A DNA stretch of 64,000 bases from Fictibacillus sp. FJAT-27399 (GTDB lineage Bacteria > Bacillota > Bacilli > Bacillales > Fictibacillaceae): NCBI RefSeq assembly GCF_001510655.1, contig NZ_LMVC01000002.1, forward strand, positions 780,390-844,389, given 5' to 3'. Below the pieces are notes generated by a model that was not told the origin of the DNA, ran no database searches, and saw nothing but the letters and a program-made list of their open reading frames with translations. Positions 61,887-64,000 of the stretch are shown piece by piece. The stretch's first letter is position 1, and every line of letters starts with the position of its first letter. The translations under genes were made by a program, and so were the position numbers.

Positions 61887-64000
61887 ATGACAAACTATGT
61901 AAAAGTGGGTAATCTTCAAGTGGCTCCAAAGCTTTATGAATTTATTAACTTAGAAGCGCTACCAGGAAGCGGCGTGGATCGTGAAAAGTTTTGGTTTGAT
62001 TTTGGAGTATTGGTCAAAGAGTTAACACCAAAAAACAAAGAATTATTAGCTCGCCGTGATGAGATCCAAGACCAAGTAAATAAATGGCATGTGGAAAATA
62101 GGGAACGGTTCAATTTTGATGCGTATAAATCCTTTCTCCAAGAAATTGGCTATCTCGAACCACAAGTAGAAGATTTTGTAATTACAACACAAGGGGTAGA
62201 CGATGAAATTGCTGTCCAAGCAGGGCCACAACTCGTCGTTCCGGTGAACAATGCCCGTTATGCCATTAACGCGGCTAATGCCCGCTGGGGGAGCCTCTAC
62301 GATGCTCTTTACGGAACTGATGTCATCAGTGAAGAAAATGAGGCCAAGCGAGGGGATCGTTATAATGCGGTGCGAGGTGAGAAGGTTATCGCCTTTGGCA
62401 GAGAATTTCTCGACCAGTCAGTACCTTTAAATGATGCCTCGCATGAAGACGCGGTTCAGTATCAGATTGTTGATGGGGGATTATCCGTTACGCTTAATAA
62501 CGGGAAGACCACCAGGCTTAAAGTCCCTTCAAAGCTTGTGGGCGTTCAGGGAGATCTGGAAAACCCAACCGCCGTTCTGCTCAAAAACAACAGGCTTCAT
62601 TTTGAAATCCAGATTGACCGCAATCACCCCATTGGTAAAACAGATGATGCAGGCATTAAAGACATTCTGATCGAAGCAGCAATCACAACGATCATGGATT
62701 GTGAAGACTCCGTAACCGCCGTAGATGCTGAGGATAAAGTGCTAGTCTACCGCAACTGGCTTGGTCTGATGAAGGGTGATTTAGCTGCTACCTTTCAAAA
62801 GGGAAGCAAATCAATGACACGGAGTCTCAATCCGGATCGCATTTACGTTTCTCCGACTGGAGAGGAATTCACATTGTCAGGAAGATCTCTGATGTTTGTC
62901 CGCAATGTTGGCCACTTGATGACGAATAACGCGATCCTGCTTGAGGATGGGCAGGAGATTCAAGAAGGGATTCTTGACGGTGTCATCACGAGCCTTCTCG
63001 CTAAGCATTCTCTATTAGAAAATGGCCCTTATCAAAACTCTTCCAAGGGATCGATATACATTGTTAAGCCGAAAATGCATGGATCAGAAGAGGTGGGTTT
63101 TGCTAATGAGCTCCTTGACCGCGTAGAAAACATGCTCGGACTAGAACGGAATACGATAAAAATCGGTGTAATGGACGAAGAACGCCGAACTTCACTAAAC
63201 TTGAAAGCTTGCATTCGTGAAGTTAAGGATAGAGTTGCTTTTATTAATACAGGCTTTCTCGATCGGACAGGTGACGAGATCCATACATCAATGGAAGCCG
63301 GCCCTATGATTCCTAAGAATGACATGAAATCATCAAAATGGCTGCAAGGATATGAAAAATCTAACGTACTCGTAGGGTTGACTGCTGGTTTCCAGGGCCG
63401 TGCCCAGATCGGAAAAGGTATGTGGGCGATGCCGGATTTGATGGCTGATATGCTGAAGCAGAAGATTGGCCACTTGAAAGCAGGGGCGAATACTGCCTGG
63501 GTTCCTTCACCTACGGCAGCTACATTGCATGCTCTGCATTATCATCAAATTGATGTTTCAAAGGTACAAAATGAGCTCGTAAAGGATTCCAACGATTTGC
63601 GAGATGACATTTTAGAATTTCCTGCAGTGAAAAACCACAACTGGAGCTCTGATGAAATTCAGCAGGAATTGGACAACAACGCGCAAGGAATATTGGGCTA
63701 CGTAGTCCGCTGGGTAGAACAGGGCGTCGGCTGTTCCAAAGTGCCCGATTACCACAACGTAGGCCTGATGGAAGACAGAGCAACCCTTAGAATTTCCAGC
63801 CAGCATATGGCAAACTGGCTGCACCACGGAATATGTACGAAAGAACAAGTGTTGGAGACTTTACAGCGTATGGCCAAAGTAGTAGATGAACAAAACGCTA
63901 ACGACCCGTCTTACCGTTTTATGTCAAGGGACTATGAAAATTCAGTAGCATTCCAGGCAGCCTGTGATCTTGTTTTTAAAGGCCATGAACAGCCAAATGG
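61887..64000 (+). CDS. glcB: malate synthase G (3' end outside the window)
   Basis: About 704 codons are visible from ATG 61887 (AAAGGAGGA eight bases upstream; an ATG at 61881 is too near the RBS). The enzyme joins glyoxylate and acetyl-CoA to malate in the cytosol. Diagnostic stretches are [87 protein letters not shown] and [19 protein letters not shown], with the catalytic Asp. Form G is near 725 residues, so only the last 20 or so residues are cut off. It allows growth on glycolate or glyoxylate and is transcribed away from the LysR regulator. Confidence 0.93.
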   Translation, partial: MTNYVKVGNLQVAPKLYEFINLEALPGSGVDREKFWFDFGVLVKELTPKNKELLARRDEIQDQVNKWHVENRERFNFDAYKSFLQEIGYLEPQVEDFVITTQGVDDEIAVQAGPQLVVPVNNARYAINAANARWGSLYDALYGTDVISEENEAKRGDRYNAVRGEKVIAFGREFLDQSVPLNDASHEDAVQYQIVDGGLSVTLNNGKTTRLKVPSKLVGVQGDLENPTAVLLKNNRLHFEIQIDRNHPIGKTDDAGIKDILIEAAITTIMDCEDSVTAVDAEDKVLVYRNWLGLMKGDLAATFQKGSKSMTRSLNPDRIYVSPTGEEFTLSGRSLMFVRNVGHLMTNNAILLEDGQEIQEGILDGVITSLLAKHSLLENGPYQNSSKGSIYIVKPKMHGSEEVGFANELLDRVENMLGLERNTIKIGVMDEERRTSLNLKACIREVKDRVAFINTGFLDRTGDEIHTSMEAGPMIPKNDMKSSKWLQGYEKSNVLVGLTAGFQGRAQIGKGMWAMPDLMADMLKQKIGHLKAGANTAWVPSPTAATLHALHYHQIDVSKVQNELVKDSNDLRDDILEFPAVKNHNWSSDEIQQELDNNAQGILGYVVRWVEQGVGCSKVPDYHNVGLMEDRATLRISSQHMANWLHHGICTKEQVLETLQRMAKVVDEQNANDPSYRFMSRDYENSVAFQAACDLVFKGHEQPN

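Noticed and set aside
1-64000. CRISPR arrays, tRNA or rRNA genes
   Set aside because: No regularly spaced repeats and no tRNA- or rRNA-like sequence were seen by eye. A tRNAscan or CRISPR finder run would settle it.

Overview
The window reads as a Bacillaceae chromosome: a low-G+C, endospore-forming firmicute of the Bacillus, Peribacillus or Neobacillus type. The evidence is strong AGGAGG ribosome binding sites with frequent TTG/GTG starts, a YhfH-type zinc-ribbon peptide, two spore-coat-like proteins, RsbR/RsbV-type stress regulators, a PpdK plus PPDK-regulator pair, and best family matches throughout that are bacillar. No rRNA, tRNA or CRISPR array was seen.

Layout. 1-3.5 kb is a graveyard: a Gfo/Idh-ThuA fusion made by deletion, a second Gfo/Idh gene with its middle deleted, a frameshifted aldose epimerase, and a Pho-box-preceded 5'-nucleotidase whose middle is inverted. 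3.8-5.5 kb holds small genes and a row of four terminator hairpins. 6.0-13.0 kb is an intact catabolic cluster: two YtcJ-type amidohydrolases flanking a DUF3311/sodium-solute symporter pair, then a C45 acyltransferase/amidase and a flavin-reductase-like protein. 13.5-28.8 kb is a complete inositol region: two Gfo/Idh dehydrogenases, an ABC sugar importer (ATPase, permease, binding lipoprotein), a LacI-type repressor, then iolG-C-A-D-E-J-B. Five palindromes with an AAGCGCTT core sit at its promoters.

29-33.2 kb carries ppdK and its regulator on the minus strand after an ABC ATPase remnant. 33.7-36.7 kb has two related copies of a type I toxin (holin-like toxin) locus, a His-rich repeat protein, a small possibly SOS-linked gene and a second coat-like protein. 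Cardiolipin synthase and an RsbR-like STAS protein follow. 40.5-49 kb is mostly decayed DNA: an IS4-type transposase remnant and fragments of an MHS transporter, panE, an ATP-dependent DNA ligase, a PfkB kinase, an amidase, an ICE/plasmid-type primase and a methyltransferase. A few intact genes (VOC protein, CarD-type regulator, spermidine-synthase-like protein, RsbV-like protein) are set among them.

49.3-59.7 kb is a second catabolic regulon: a tripartite tricarboxylate transporter (TctC, TctB, TctA), an FAD oxidoreductase, its LacI repressor, a histidinol-dehydrogenase-family enzyme, a pdxA2 remnant, an Nramp-like transporter without the usual metal-binding motifs, and a broken second copy of the FAD oxidoreductase. 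Palindromes of the form TGAATACGYATTCA precede the tct operon, the FAD gene and the repressor. The window ends with a hydrolase fragment, a LysR regulator and a divergent malate synthase G gene that runs off the edge.

Two things stand out. First, the pseudogenes share a decay style: microhomology-type deletions and short internal inversions inside genes. Second, the two toxin loci show covarying RNA pairings. A 226-bp near-identical direct repeat also lies 16 kb apart (40.8 and 56.8 kb), bracketing the decayed island and much of the tct regulon.
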